31,264 nucleotides of DNA. Origin: Trichomonas tenax. Its lineage: Eukaryota > Parabasalia > Trichomonadida > Trichomonadidae. The stretch covers positions 1 to 31,264 of the forward strand of contig JALKBU010000606.1 of assembly GCA_023091735.1 (NCBI GenBank), in the 5' to 3' direction. A program made the translations under genes and the position numbers. The notes under the pieces are model-generated. The model was not told where the DNA came from. It did no database searches and saw only the letters and a list, made by a program, of their open reading frames with translations. This document shows, in pieces, positions 1 to 9,388 of this stretch (position 1 is the stretch's first letter; every line of letters starts with the position of its first letter).

Positions 1-350
1 TTGCTTCTTCTTCAGCTTTCTTCTTTGCTTCTTCTTCAGTTAATCTCTTAGCTTCCTCTTCGGCCTTCTTCTTAGCTTCTTCTTCGGCCTTCTTCTTTGC
101 TTCTTCTTCAGCTTTCTTCTTTGCTTCTTCTTCAGCTTTCTTCTTTGCTTCTTCTTCAGCTTTCTTCTTTGCTTCTTCTTCAGCTTTCTTCTTTGCTTCT
201 TCTTCAGTTAATCTCTTAGCTTCCTCTTCGGCCTTCTTCTTAGCTTCTTCTTCGGCCTTCTTCTTTGCTTCTTCTTCAGCTTTCTTCTTTGCTTCCTCTT
301 CAGCTTTCTTCTTTACTTCCTCTTCAGCCTTTTTCTTTGCTTCTTCAGCT
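1..350 (-). repeat. 24-bp tandem repeat encoding KKKAEEEA octads, with a 168-bp higher-order unit
   Basis: About fourteen tandem 24-bp units encode an eight-residue Lys/Ala/Glu octad. A variant unit reading RLTEEEAK begins near 37 and again near 205, exactly 168 bp (seven units) apart. Bases 1-127 match 169-295 without a mismatch, including synonymous positions, which indicates recent duplication of the seven-unit block. Left of 1 the array is cut by the window edge. Confidence 0.9.
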
Positions 351-3300
351 TTGGCTTGAATTTCTTTCGGAGAATGGAAGAAATCATCATCAAATAGTCC
401 TTTCTTGGAAGAATTCTTATTTGATTGTGGTTTTACCGCCGGAATTAAGTCATCATCATCAAATAATCTCTTCTTATTTGATTCTGGTTTCTTTTCCTCT
501 TTCTTTGGTTCTTCTTTCTTCTTAATAATTAATGGCTCATCATCGAAAAGATTCTTCTTAGGTTCAACCTTCTTCGGAGCTTCATCAAATAAATCACTCT
601 TTGGTACTGGTTTCTTCAAAGGCTCTTCATCGAACAAAGCTTTGTTAGTTTGTTTCTTTGTTGGTGGCTCATCTTCGAAGAGTGGATTCTTTGCAGCTGG
701 TTTTTTGACTGGCTTTTCAATCTTTGTTTCTTCTTGCTTTGGTTCTTCAACTGCTGGTTTAGCTTCCTCCTTCTTTGGTTCTTCTGTGGCTTTATTCGCT
801 TTCTTAGTAAGGTCGAGAGGTTCATCGCCATCGAATAATGTGATGACTGGCTTTGGTTGCTCTGGTTGTTCGGCTTTCTTTGTTTCCTTCTGCTCTGTAA
901 CATCACTGAAAAGTGTTGTTGCCTCATCCTTTGCGAATGCACTGATCTTTGGCTTTGCCTTTTCTGCTGCTTTCTGCTCCTCGTCGAAAATGTTCAGCTT
1001 AGCCTTGCGTTCCTTCTTCGGTGCAGACTTCGGATCATCCTCTGCGAATAGAGCATTGTTCTTCACAGTATTTGGAGATGTTGCAGCAACTGGATTATCG
1101 CCAAACAGTGCTAACTTTGGATCAAATGTATTTGGAGCTGCAAGATTCTCGAATAAATCATTCTTCAGCTTCGGCTTTGAAACAGAATCGAAGAGTTCAT
1201 CTTGGAATAACTTATTCTTGAGTTCATTTTCTCTTTGGATTCTCTCCTTTTCTTTCTTCTCCTCTTCGATTCTCTTTCTCTCCATTTCTTCTTTCTCGAG
1301 TCTCTTTCTTTCTGCTTCCTTCTTCTCTTCTTCTATGCGCTTCTTTTTCATTTCTTCTCTTTCAAGCCTTTGTCTTTCTTCTTCCTTCTTCTGCTCTTCG
1401 AGGTGCTTCTTTTCAGATTCGTGTTCTTCGACAATCTTATTTTCGGCTTCCTTCTTTTCTTCAGGTTTATTCTTTTGGCTTTCTTCTCTTTCAGCTCTCT
1501 TGTGTTCGAGTTCCTTCCTTTCTTCTTCAATCTTCTTTCTAAGCATTTCATCTCTTTCGACTCTCTTTCTTTCTTCCTCTTGTCTATGTTTCTCGCGCTC
1601 TTCTTCGAAACGCTTCATTTCTTCTTGTTTCTTCTGCTTAGCAATCTTCCTTTGTTCAATCTTTTCTTGTCTCTCCTTTTCAGCTGCAATTCTCCTTTCT
1701 TCATCCTGCTTCTTGAGCTCTTCTACTCTCTTCTTCTGCTCTTCTTCGAGCTTCTTCTTGCGCTCAAGTTGCTTTTTTTCGATTTGTTTCTGCATTTCGA
1801 GAGACTTTTGGACTTCGAGATCGAAAAGTGTGTCTTTGTTCTTCTTTGTCGGTGCTGGAGCGAACAAATCAACTGCCTGTGGGACAGCTTCAAGTTTGTC
1901 GAAAGAAGGCTTCTCGAAAATATTTTCGTCGAATAAATTCGCTGATTTTGATGGCTTTGCACCACCACTTGCTGAAGGGAGAATAAAGGTGTTCTTCTTT
2001 GGCATTTCATCGGGCATTGAACCGAAAAGCTTTTCTGTCTTGAATAACTCTGTTTTCTGTGCTAGTTTGTCTGAAATCACTTCCTGATCAATTGGTGCAC
2101 TTGAGGCTCTTGGAATCTCTGTCTTCTTCGACTCTTCCTTCGTCTCTGTTTGATTTGAGAATAATAAACCATGATTTCCAAATAATTTTGGTTCCTCTTC
2201 AGCTGGCTTAGGAGCACCGGCATCAGAGGCTCTTGATTTCTTCCTTGGTGACTTTGGCTTTTGAACTGTGCGATCTTTAACAAAAACAACACCAACATCA
2301 GTCATTTCGAAGTAGCTTGCATCCTCCTTTGGTGGCTGTAACTTGCCCGCTCTTAATAAATCCATTTCCTTCTTTGTAACATTTTGTGCAAATAATTCTT
2401 GAGCTTTTTCTTTGGATAAATTCTCTTTATCCTCTGCAAATTCGATACCTGTTGCAGTTTTTGTTGAGGAAGTTGTTGGTTCGTCATCTAAATCTAAACT
2501 GATATCATTTCTGCCAAACTTCTTTGCTTTCGTTTCTTTTTGTGGTTTTTCGACTGGTTTCGGCTTAGATCCGGCAGCAAATATATCAACAGCAGCTGTT
2601 TGAGGCGAATCTTGTGCATCGAATAAATCGCTCTTTTTAACAGACGCCAAACCGGGTGATTGTAGAACATCATCGTCTTCGTCGCCGAATAACGCTTTAT
2701 TTGTTAAAATCGGATTTGGTTTTAGTTTAATAATTTCTTCCTTTGGTTTTTCTTCAACAGGAGTTTTATCATTTCCTGATTTTTCGTCTTTTCTGTCTCC
2801 AAACAAATCAATGGCTTTCTTTTGTTGCTTTTGGTTAATTTCTGCCATTCCAAAAAAGTCATCTGATGCGGCAGAATTTGTACGCGCAGCCTTGGAAGTC
2901 TCCTGCTTTGTCAGCTTTGGTTGTTTTTGTTTTATATTTGTTTGTGAAGAATTATCTTCTTTGAATAAAGCAGTATTTTGTTTTAATGTTGGCTTATTCG
3001 ATTGAGAATTATCTGTTTTCGTCGTATCTGATGTTTTCGGAGACTTTGGTTGAGTATCTTCGTCAAATAAATTTGATTTCGCAGCTTTATTTTTGTTTGA
3101 AGAAGATTTATCATCTCCAAATAAATCTACTACGTTTTTAGGCTTTGATGCTTCGCTATCACCGAATAAATCCATTTTATTTGAATTTGTCGATTTTGAT
3201 TTGCCAGATTTTGGTCCTTCTTCATCAAAAAGGCCCATTTTGCTTGATGATTGTTTAAATTTCACAGATTTGACTGGTTTGTTTTCGGATTTTTGCGATT

Positions 3301-3421
3301 CGTTTTCATTTACTTGCGTTTTCTCTTCATTTGCTTTTTTCTTCTGTTGCATCCCACTAAACAAATCATCACCGTCAAAGAGGTCCTCTCTGATCTTCTT
3401 CTGTGGCTTTGATTCGTCCAT
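1..3421 (-). CDS. Low-complexity LF-motif / coiled-coil protein, FAM21-tail-like (3' end off the window)
   Basis: The frame is open from an ATG at 3421 to the left edge (1140 codons visible, no stop seen). From its first residues it carries about 30 short motifs of Leu-Phe followed by acidic residues or Gly-Asp, such as DLFDGDDLF, LFGDD, LFDEE, LFKTEKLFG and LFDDD, in Lys/Ser/Pro-rich linkers. Two charged coiled coils interrupt these: roughly residues 535-740 (ERKR/EEE-rich) and from about residue 1020 to the edge (KKKAEEEA octads). Repeated LF-acidic-LF motifs are the hallmark of the tail of WASH-complex subunit FAM21/WASHC2, where they bind retromer; that role is inferred here only from motif style. 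The folded FAM21 head domain is absent, because the protein begins directly with an LF motif. Alternatives are an endocytic-adaptor ligand with DLF motifs, or an unrelated scaffold. The gene is certain, the function is not. Confidence 0.75.
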   Translation of the reverse strand, partial: MDESKPQKKIREDLFDGDDLFSGMQQKKKANEEKTQVNENESQKSENKPVKSVKFKQSSSKMGLFDEEGPKSGKSKSTNSNKMDLFGDSEASKPKNVVDLFGDDKSSSNKNKAAKSNLFDEDTQPKSPKTSDTTKTDNSQSNKPTLKQNTALFKEDNSSQTNIKQKQPKLTKQETSKAARTNSAASDDFFGMAEINQKQQKKAIDLFGDRKDEKSGNDKTPVEEKPKEEIIKLKPNPILTNKALFGDEDDDVLQSPGLASVKKSDLFDAQDSPQTAAVDIFAAGSKPKPVEKPQKETKAKKFGRNDISLDLDDEPTTSSTKTATGIEFAEDKENLSKEKAQELFAQNVTKKEMDLLRAGKLQPPKEDASYFEMTDVGVVFVKDRTVQKPKSPRKKSRASDAGAPKPAEEEPKLFGNHGLLFSNQTETKEESKKTEIPRASSAPIDQEVISDKLAQKTELFKTEKLFGSMPDEMPKKNTFILPSASGGAKPSKSANLFDENIFEKPSFDKLEAVPQAVDLFAPAPTKKNKDTLFDLEVQKSLEMQKQIEKKQLERKKKLEEEQKKRVEELKKQDEERRIAAEKERQEKIEQRKIAKQKKQEEMKRFEEEREKHRQEEERKRVERDEMLRKKIEEERKELEHKRAEREESQKNKPEEKKEAENKIVEEHESEKKHLEEQKKEEERQRLEREEMKKKRIEEEKKEAERKRLEKEEMERKRIEEEKKEKERIQRENELKNKLFQDELFDSVSKPKLKNDLFENLAAPNTFDPKLALFGDNPVAATSPNTVKNNALFAEDDPKSAPKKERKAKLNIFDEEQKAAEKAKPKISAFAKDEATTLFSDVTEQKETKKAEQPEQPKPVITLFDGDEPLDLTKKANKATEEPKKEEAKPAVEEPKQEETKIEKPVKKPAAKNPLFEDEPPTKKQTNKALFDEEPLKKPVPKSDLFDEAPKKVEPKKNLFDDEPLIIKKKEEPKKEEKKPESNKKRLFDDDDLIPAVKPQSNKNSSKKGLFDDDFFHSPKEIQAKAEEAKKKAEEEVKKKAEEEAKKKAEEEAKKKAEEEAKKKAEEEAKRLTEEEAKKKAEEEAKKKAEEEAKKKAEEEAKKKAEEEAKKKAEEEAKKKAEEEAKRLTEEEAKKKAEEEA

Positions 3422-4124
3422 TTTTTAGGTGATAAAATGATATTTTGTCACTTTTAAGCATATCAAACCCTGAGAAGAACATTTGATCGATCAAAGAGTC
3501 ACTGCCTGATATATGACAACTGTTGATAGTATTGGATGTATAATTCAGAACGATTTTATGTGTTTTTTATTCATTTCGAATGCAGAGTCACGCGAATCTG
3601 AGACACACTTAATTCTGATTCTATATAAAAGTTTACCTTATACAAAGTGGTGTGAAGTGTGTATAACGAATTGCAATCAGTCACATCTTGTGATATTTCG
3701 ATTCCAAACATATTTGTTTCATCCTGGTGTCTACAGTTGTGATTAGCATTCATAAACCAATATTAATGCATAAGATAATATTATTTACAAATTCAACGAT
3801 TTATTCACTTTATAATGTGCTATTTCTAGTTAATTAAAAAATTTAATCATTTTTCTTTTTGAAATCAGATCATGAGCAGTATTTCATTTGATATCATTAA
3901 TGTTGTGTATTCTTAAATATGTTTCGAAGTACAATAAAAATTATTAAAAATCAATAAAATATTTAGGAAATAATACATGGATATCTTCAAAACATAGAAT
4001 TGTGGTCTACAGAGCTGCTGCTAAAATCCTATTAATTGTTGAAAGATTAATTTGAACAAATCTTAGGAAATAGCAATTTAATATTGATATTAAGAACAAT
4101 GGAATGTAGAGGAATATTCTAATA
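3422..4124. other. Intergenic region between two minus-strand genes
   Basis: AT-rich spacer of about 700 bp. Its left end holds the 5' flank of the LF-motif gene and its right end the 3' flank of the helical protein gene. Small overlapping ORFs on both strands between 3513 and 3753 match no family I recognise and have no convincing coding character. No tRNA or other RNA gene was seen. Confidence 0.5.
3447..3455 (-). promoter_or_regulatory. GTGAC-type upstream element of the LF-motif gene
   Basis: On the minus strand AAAAGTGAC lies about 25 bp before the ATG at 3421. It is followed by TATCATTTTATCACC, which contains TCATT and TCACC, both fitting the TCA-pyrimidine-A/T initiator known from Trichomonas vaginalis. 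The same AAAAGTGAC string lies close to the ATGs at 19737, 24810 and 28273. Confidence 0.4.
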
Positions 4125-5537
4125 TTAATTGTACTTGATGTTCTGTCTGATAAAGGCAAACATTTCTGTGAAAGTATCATTTTGAACTTCAAATTTCTTT
4201 GATAAAACAGATAAAGCGAAAGTGTAGCTTGTGAAGTCTGTAGAAGAGTGTTCAAGGCCAAGCGTCGGTGTGTCTGGCTTAGGAGCATCAGTATAGTGAA
4301 TATCATTGAGTTCATGCTCGAGAGCACCTGCAATTGCAGCAATAAAGAGAATGTACCAGACTTTGTAAATTGTATTCTGTGGAATTGGCGGTGGATAATA
4401 TTGTTCTATTGTTTCAGCAACGTGGAATATATAGCATCTTAAATCAACCGCTTTATCTTTCGTTGGCTGCGCATCAGCAAAGAAACCTTCAAAGAAGGAC
4501 ATACTATCATCAAGCATATCCTGAAGTATCATCTTTGGTAACTCTGGTTTATCATTTAATCTCGCCTGCAAGTTTGCAACATAAAGCGCCCAAGCCTTCA
4601 ATTCATCGCATACATAGCCACTGCCTTTTCCTGTCCACCCTATAGAAATAAACTGACTAAATATATATCTCCTGCAGAAGTTTCTTTGTTCTTCAACTAA
4701 TTGGACATATGCATCATCAATGAACCTCCTGATTACAGGAAATGTTTGCATTAGCGGTGATGTTGAAAGAACACAAAACTTATAGAGCTTCTGCATCAAC
4801 TGGCCTCGAAATTCTTGCGCGAATTTTTCTATTGTTAACTGGCAAATCTCTCTGAACTTCGCTGGAGGAATCTTAAGATTGCCATTGCAAGCTTCAATAA
4901 GCCAAACAAATCTATGTGGATCAAAATCAGGAATATTAATGAAACTACTTAATATTTTCTCAACAAAATTGAAATATTCTTGATTATTGCTTTCATATGT
5001 AGTTGACAGTCCGCATGCTCTGACGAATCCTGCAATTCCGTAAAAGTTATCAATTAAATTTTCCTCATTTAAGACATTCTTGAAATTGCACACGTTAGAC
5101 TCCATGAATGGCTTTATACCGTACTCAAACAATGTCTCTGGAGTGAAGAATAAAGAAACCAAATCTTGATTTTGCTTCATTGTCACACGAATGCTCATAT
5201 TGGCCTGAGCGTGGATGATATTCCATAGTTCTTCTTTGTTTGTAACAACTTCTGATAATGTTTGTAACCAAATTTTGAAATCTTCAAACACATTCGTGAG
5301 TTCAAGGTTCTTAAGTATGTTGTTAACGGCAGATTTCTTTATAGACTCGAAAGACGTTGTGAAGTTTTCGTTTATTTCATATTTATTCTTTTCATTGAAT
5401 TTAGTCAACTGCTTAAACAAGTACTGGAACTGCACCCACTGACTGTTCATCAAGTACTCCTCGCACTCTTTCAGCCTGGCACAGCAGTTCTCGATTTTTA
5501 CGTCGCCAGATGGAAGTTCTTCTACAACTATATTCAT
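4125..5537 (-). CDS. Unrecognised mostly helical protein, 470 aa
   Basis: Single open frame that I do not recognise. I start it at the ATG at 5537 (MNIVVEELPSGDVKIENC); twelve further in-frame codons upstream begin only with TTG. The protein looks soluble and largely alpha-helical, without signal peptide or clear repeats. A mildly hydrophobic stretch near residues 395-412 (YKVWYILFIAAIAGALEH) is more likely a buried helix than a membrane segment. The helical-solenoid character would fit a trafficking or scaffold subunit, but no motif supports a specific call. The gene is divergent from the RasGAP-VPS9 gene, and its 5' flank holds several TGAC-type elements. A five-codon upstream ORF (ATG at 5601) precedes the start if transcription begins that far out. 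Confidence 0.75.
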   Translation of the reverse strand: MNIVVEELPSGDVKIENCCARLKECEEYLMNSQWVQFQYLFKQLTKFNEKNKYEINENFTTSFESIKKSAVNNILKNLELTNVFEDFKIWLQTLSEVVTNKEELWNIIHAQANMSIRVTMKQNQDLVSLFFTPETLFEYGIKPFMESNVCNFKNVLNEENLIDNFYGIAGFVRACGLSTTYESNNQEYFNFVEKILSSFINIPDFDPHRFVWLIEACNGNLKIPPAKFREICQLTIEKFAQEFRGQLMQKLYKFCVLSTSPLMQTFPVIRRFIDDAYVQLVEEQRNFCRRYIFSQFISIGWTGKGSGYVCDELKAWALYVANLQARLNDKPELPKMILQDMLDDSMSFFEGFFADAQPTKDKAVDLRCYIFHVAETIEQYYPPPIPQNTIYKVWYILFIAAIAGALEHELNDIHYTDAPKPDTPTLGLEHSSTDFTSYTFALSVLSKKFEVQNDTFTEMFAFIRQNIKYN

Positions 5538-5647
5538 CGGAATTGGTGGAAAGTGCTCAAAATATTTCAACAAGCCCCTGACTTTATTTTATAGCCCCCA
5601 TTTTACTTTTCAAAACGTTTTGTAAACATTTCAATCTATATTTGATG

Positions 5648-5735
5648 TTTTACATGTCAAATTTTGATTGCATTTGACGTTTACATTCTTTGAAAAATAT
5701 TTTATATTTATTAATTTGACATTTTACAAGTCAAA
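5648..5735 (-). promoter_or_regulatory. Cluster of TGAC(A/G)TGTAAA-type elements upstream of the 470-aa protein gene
   Basis: Three related sites occur within 90 bp: TTTTACATGTCAAA at 5648-5661, TTTGACGTTTACA at 5673-5685, and TTTGACATTTTACAAGTCAAA spread over 5715-5735. Read on the gene strand they give TTTGACATGTAAAA and TTTGACTTGTAAAA. They lie 110-200 bp before the ATG at 5537, farther out than the equivalent sites of other genes, and could also serve the divergent gene at 6016. Confidence 0.45.
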
Positions 5736-6002
5736 CTTTAGTTATTGATATCTAAAATAGGTAAAAAAGCGTTATTTTCCTAAAACACACAACATTAGAC
5801 ATATAGAGCATAATTTCTATCCAAAAATTTCAAATAACACTGTATATTAGATTATTTCACAGTGAATCAAACATATCTATCATATGATTTCATAGAAAGC
5901 TTGGGAAACTTAGCCATATATACATTTCTGCTCCGTATAAAACTGTAGAAGTTTTATACCCTATTTATGATTTGATAGAAATTCAGATTCTTTTTTCGAA
6001 AT

Positions 6003-6044
6003 ATGATGTTGGAGAATGAAAAACGAATACTTGGGCCAATTTAA
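6003..6044 (+). other. Upstream ORF overlapping the RasGAP-VPS9 start
   Basis: Tandem ATGs at 6003 and 6006 open a 13-codon frame that ends with TAA at 6042-6044, overlapping the main ATG at 6016 in a different frame. It matters only if transcription starts before 6003; no initiator clearly fixes the start site. Confidence 0.3.
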
Positions 6045-8499
6045 AGCAAGTGAAAAAGTTTACTTATGTCAGAATTGTTTAATGACATCGATTTCAATTC
6101 AACGAGATATGAAAATTTTTCACAAGCAAGTGCAGGAGATTGAAGCGCTTAAGTCGCATCAGTCCAACGAACTGCAGAGGATGAAAAAGAGACTGATGGA
6201 AGCGATGAAAAATTATCAAGATCTGAATGCTCAGTTTATTGCACGATCTGGATATTTCCAGCGTATGACTGCTTCAAACTCTAGAATCTTTATGCAGCTT
6301 CCTTTCATGAAAGATGAAGGAATGCAAATTTACGAAAAAGTTTTCGAAATCAACGACATTCCAAACTACCGCACACTGTTGCCCAAATTTATGAAAGCAT
6401 TATACAAATGTTTACCCGGCATGTCTGCTTTATTTGCAAAATTAAATACAAACAAACATTTTGGAAATCAACCTTTCCTTCCAGAAGGTATCAAACTGTC
6501 TGACTTGATTGCGTGCTCAACGCTTCCATCATTATTTGGGCACCTTTACACTAACGAATTAAGGCAATGTTATATCAAATTCATCGTAGAAATCGCTAAG
6601 AACCTTCCATCAGAGGTATTCGATAACTTCAGAGAACATTGGCTCTTTGAGTGCATTAAAAGCTACATTCACGCATCAGATATTCGCGTTTTCTTAAAGA
6701 AATCACTCGAATCAACAATCATCAGCGTCATTCGTGATGAATCTCTTGTTAACTTACTCAAAATGCGTAACAATCAAGAATTGTTTAATAAAATTGCCGG
6801 AATCATCACAGTCATGTTGAAGAACTTGAAATCCAATTTTGCGATTTTCCCACAGGATGTTCGCTACTTACTTCACGAGTTCAGCTCATTAGCAAGTGAC
6901 AATGATACAAAAGTCAAGCGCCTTGAAATAATTTTGCTCGATTCAATCATCATTCCTGCAATTTCAATTCCTAAGTCATACGGTGTTCTTCCTTCAAGCT
7001 ATTACTACGACACAACGCCTTTTGGTCCTTCCCGCATTTTGCAGCTGATTGCTCAGTGCTTTAGATATATTTTGCATCCACAAAGTGCTGCTGATCGTTA
7101 TCAGAACGTTAATGTTACATGTCTCACTAACATTCCATTCCACGACTTCCTTATTTCGCTTCCATCAACAGAATGCAAGTTAGCTGGCTGCAGGCTTCAA
7201 GATTTCATCAACAACTTGAATATTCACTTCGCGATGACTCTTTTTGCTGTTCCTGATGTTATCGCACTTTCATATTTGGTGAGACAGATGCCTCTTGGCA
7301 CATCTCGACCTCACGCAGAGCTGATGAGATCTGCTGGTGATCTGCCTATTAGCGAGCAAGTTCCATACGTTTTCTTCAGATTCGAGCATTGGACCCTTCC
7401 TGATTTTTCTGTCGAATCTCCACAGTTCCCCGAAAATAAGGTGAGAATTGATGATTCTCCTGAATCAAACACTGCCAACTCTCTCTATCAACTGCTCAGC
7501 TATCTTCCATACAAGGATGTGGCTCCATCAGAGCTTAATGACTGGATGGTTTATCACATGAACGACTGTCTTTTGAACAGAGATTACAAGAAATACACTT
7601 ATTTGCAGCATTACATCAATCTTTCAGAAGGTTCAAATGATCCCTCGAAAATCAATCCAGGATTAGAGGAAGTTATCCGGCGTGTTATGGCATATACTCA
7701 GACAAACGCAAATCTCATCGAACTATGTTCAGCGCAAGTTGCATTAACTGAACATGAAATCGAAAAACTCAAAGAGAAAGCAGAAATTTGGATTCCAATT
7801 TTCCATGATGTTTTACTGCAGAATTTCCTTGATTCGAATAACACCATCCAGAATGATATCAAGGAAATGGTCACATCAGAAATGGCATTCGAGAAGCATA
7901 TATTCGAATCTTTCCTCCAAGAAAAGCTTAGGAAACTCAAACAATTTATCGCTGACAAAAGTCTTCCTGATGAAAGCTACAAGAATGTTGCTATTTTGTT
8001 CCACGCATGGGTTCTTTCTTTCATTCCATTTGATGTTTTCAGGAAGAAGAATCATGGCTTGAACGAAGCTGATCAGAAGATTAAGCAATCGAAGCCGCGT
8101 GCAATCAGGAGTATGACTAAAGCACCTCCAAAGATCACGAAACTGTTCGATTTTCCGCCGCTTTTCACGTTTGCAATCCAGGAATTTGAAGCTGCTGTTA
8201 ATGCAGAGAACCCTGTTGTTGCTATAGAGTACATTTCAAGTTCAATAAAGCTCCTCAAAAAGATTTTCCTTCTTGAAATTGGTGGTCTTCCTCAAGGTAA
8301 TGATATCAGGCCACTTTTCGCATTCACTTTCCTCCATTCTGGAGTTGATCACATCTTTTCTTTCCTCAGATATGTATTCACATACATGTGGATCTACTTT
8401 GACGATCAACTCAAATACTACTCCCCAGAAATTCAGCAGGCATTGGTAATTCTTGAATGTTGCGTATCTATCTTCAGTGCGGTCATACCTCAATTGTAA
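6016..8499 (+). CDS. RasGAP-like plus VPS9 domain protein (Gapex-5/GAPVD1-type Rab5-family GEF), 827 aa
   Basis: The N-terminal ~90 residues look helical. Residues ~150-400 then resemble a RasGAP fold: LLDSIIIPAISIPKSYGV at ~308-325 corresponds to the family's hydrophobic-PA-x-x-P segment, followed by a helix like the family's leucine-rich one (ILQLIAQCFRYI). The C-terminal ~125 residues resemble a VPS9 domain: GNDIRPLFAFTFLHSGVDHI at ~761-780 matches the GADD-x-x-P core with Asp763 in the catalytic position, and a Tyr pair at 801-802 aligns with the conserved GE-x-x-Y tyrosine. In animals this pairing is Gapex-5, which activates Rab5-class GTPases on endosomes; the same role is inferred here. 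Whether the GAP half is active cannot be judged, since I see no clear arginine finger. An in-frame TGA at 6004 makes 6016 the first usable ATG. Confidence 0.72.
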   Translation: MKNEYLGQFKASEKVYLCQNCLMTSISIQRDMKIFHKQVQEIEALKSHQSNELQRMKKRLMEAMKNYQDLNAQFIARSGYFQRMTASNSRIFMQLPFMKDEGMQIYEKVFEINDIPNYRTLLPKFMKALYKCLPGMSALFAKLNTNKHFGNQPFLPEGIKLSDLIACSTLPSLFGHLYTNELRQCYIKFIVEIAKNLPSEVFDNFREHWLFECIKSYIHASDIRVFLKKSLESTIISVIRDESLVNLLKMRNNQELFNKIAGIITVMLKNLKSNFAIFPQDVRYLLHEFSSLASDNDTKVKRLEIILLDSIIIPAISIPKSYGVLPSSYYYDTTPFGPSRILQLIAQCFRYILHPQSAADRYQNVNVTCLTNIPFHDFLISLPSTECKLAGCRLQDFINNLNIHFAMTLFAVPDVIALSYLVRQMPLGTSRPHAELMRSAGDLPISEQVPYVFFRFEHWTLPDFSVESPQFPENKVRIDDSPESNTANSLYQLLSYLPYKDVAPSELNDWMVYHMNDCLLNRDYKKYTYLQHYINLSEGSNDPSKINPGLEEVIRRVMAYTQTNANLIELCSAQVALTEHEIEKLKEKAEIWIPIFHDVLLQNFLDSNNTIQNDIKEMVTSEMAFEKHIFESFLQEKLRKLKQFIADKSLPDESYKNVAILFHAWVLSFIPFDVFRKKNHGLNEADQKIKQSKPRAIRSMTKAPPKITKLFDFPPLFTFAIQEFEAAVNAENPVVAIEYISSSIKLLKKIFLLEIGGLPQGNDIRPLFAFTFLHSGVDHIFSFLRYVFTYMWIYFDDQLKYYSPEIQQALVILECCVSIFSAVIPQL

Positions 8500-8773
8500 A
8501 TATTTCTATATTTTGTTTTAAACTAAATTCTTTCATAATCTTCCAATATGTAACATAATCTTTATAATTTTTACGAAGGTATTTTATAATCGAGAACTCA
8601 CCATCATCCATTACAATTAAATTATGTATAAGAAATAAATATAGGCTACAGTATGGTTAATTGATCAATCATTGTAAAACATTGATAAATATAAAATCTC
8701 AGCATGAATATAAACTTTTAAATTGGGACTGGGACAAAATAGAACAACGTGCTTTTCTGACATTAAACTTATT

Positions 8774-8822
8774 TTTGTCATGTAAAGTCAGAATGTCAAA
8801 ATAAAGGAAAGTGACGTGTTTG
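8774..8822. promoter_or_regulatory. Orphan TGAC-type element cluster
   Basis: TTTGTCATGTAAAG at 8774-8787, an AATGTCAAAA string at 8792-8801 and AAAGTGACGTGTTTG at 8808-8822 resemble the elements upstream of the window's genes, yet no long ORF follows. The nearest candidate is a 39-codon plus-strand ORF at 8871-8990, about 50 bp downstream, which is the spacing seen at other genes. Confidence 0.35.
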
Positions 8823-8867
8823 TGCTGGAAAAATGGAAAAGTGTCAATAGGTTGAAATGGATTAAAC

Positions 8868-9053
8868 TCAATGTTGGAAGCCAAAGAAGACTTCATTATG
8901 AGTAGTTGTGGCCTTATAGTGAAGGATGTTATTTGTGCTATCAGCATCCTGACGATAGCACATCATCCATTTCTCTTTGTTTATTGCTAGTTTTTGTTGC
9001 ACTCCAAACCTAAGAAAACCAAGAAACTCGGTCGAAATTATTTCGTCTTGCAT
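8868..9053 (-). other. Possible small ORF or gene remnant, 61 aa
   Basis: An ATG-started minus-strand frame begins MQDEIISTEFLGFLRFGVQQ and ends HNEVFFGFQH. Its composition is less skewed than the surrounding AT-rich sequence, but it matches no family I recognise and no promoter-like element precedes it on its own strand. It overlaps the plus-strand ORF at 8871-8990, so at most one is real. It may be a decayed gene fragment. Confidence 0.2.
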
Positions 9054-9388
9054 GGTAAATATGAATTATAAAAAAATAATTTGAAGAAAAAAAAAAATAA
9101 AAATTTAGTAAAAAACGAATTTTACAAAGAATATAAGGATCGAATTGAGAATCTAAATAATATAAATCAATATATAAAATGAAAGTAACATGAAAACATT
9201 ATTTAATTCATGATTCATAATTAATTATGAATTTAATGATATATTAATAATTATGAGAATAAGTAATAATATGAAAATAATCTCGTAATGAAAAAGGTAT
9301 CTGTGAAAAATAAAAAATAGAAAAAAATAATAATTTTTTAATATCAAAAGTGAAAATGTAATGTGTATTAAAAATTGAATCAATAAGT

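Noticed and set aside
1235..1936. 233-codon Leu/Phe-rich plus-strand frame that looks like a membrane protein
   Set aside because: Same cause: antisense of the coiled-coil region in another frame; the apparent hydrophobicity comes from complementing AAG/GAA-type codons.
405..2087. 560-codon Ser/Phe-rich open frame on the plus strand
   Set aside because: It is the antisense shadow of the Lys/Glu-rich coding frame on the minus strand: complements of AAG/GAA-type codons give CTT/TTC and TCT/TCA, which keeps the frame free of stops. The Ser/Phe low-complexity product has no sensible architecture.
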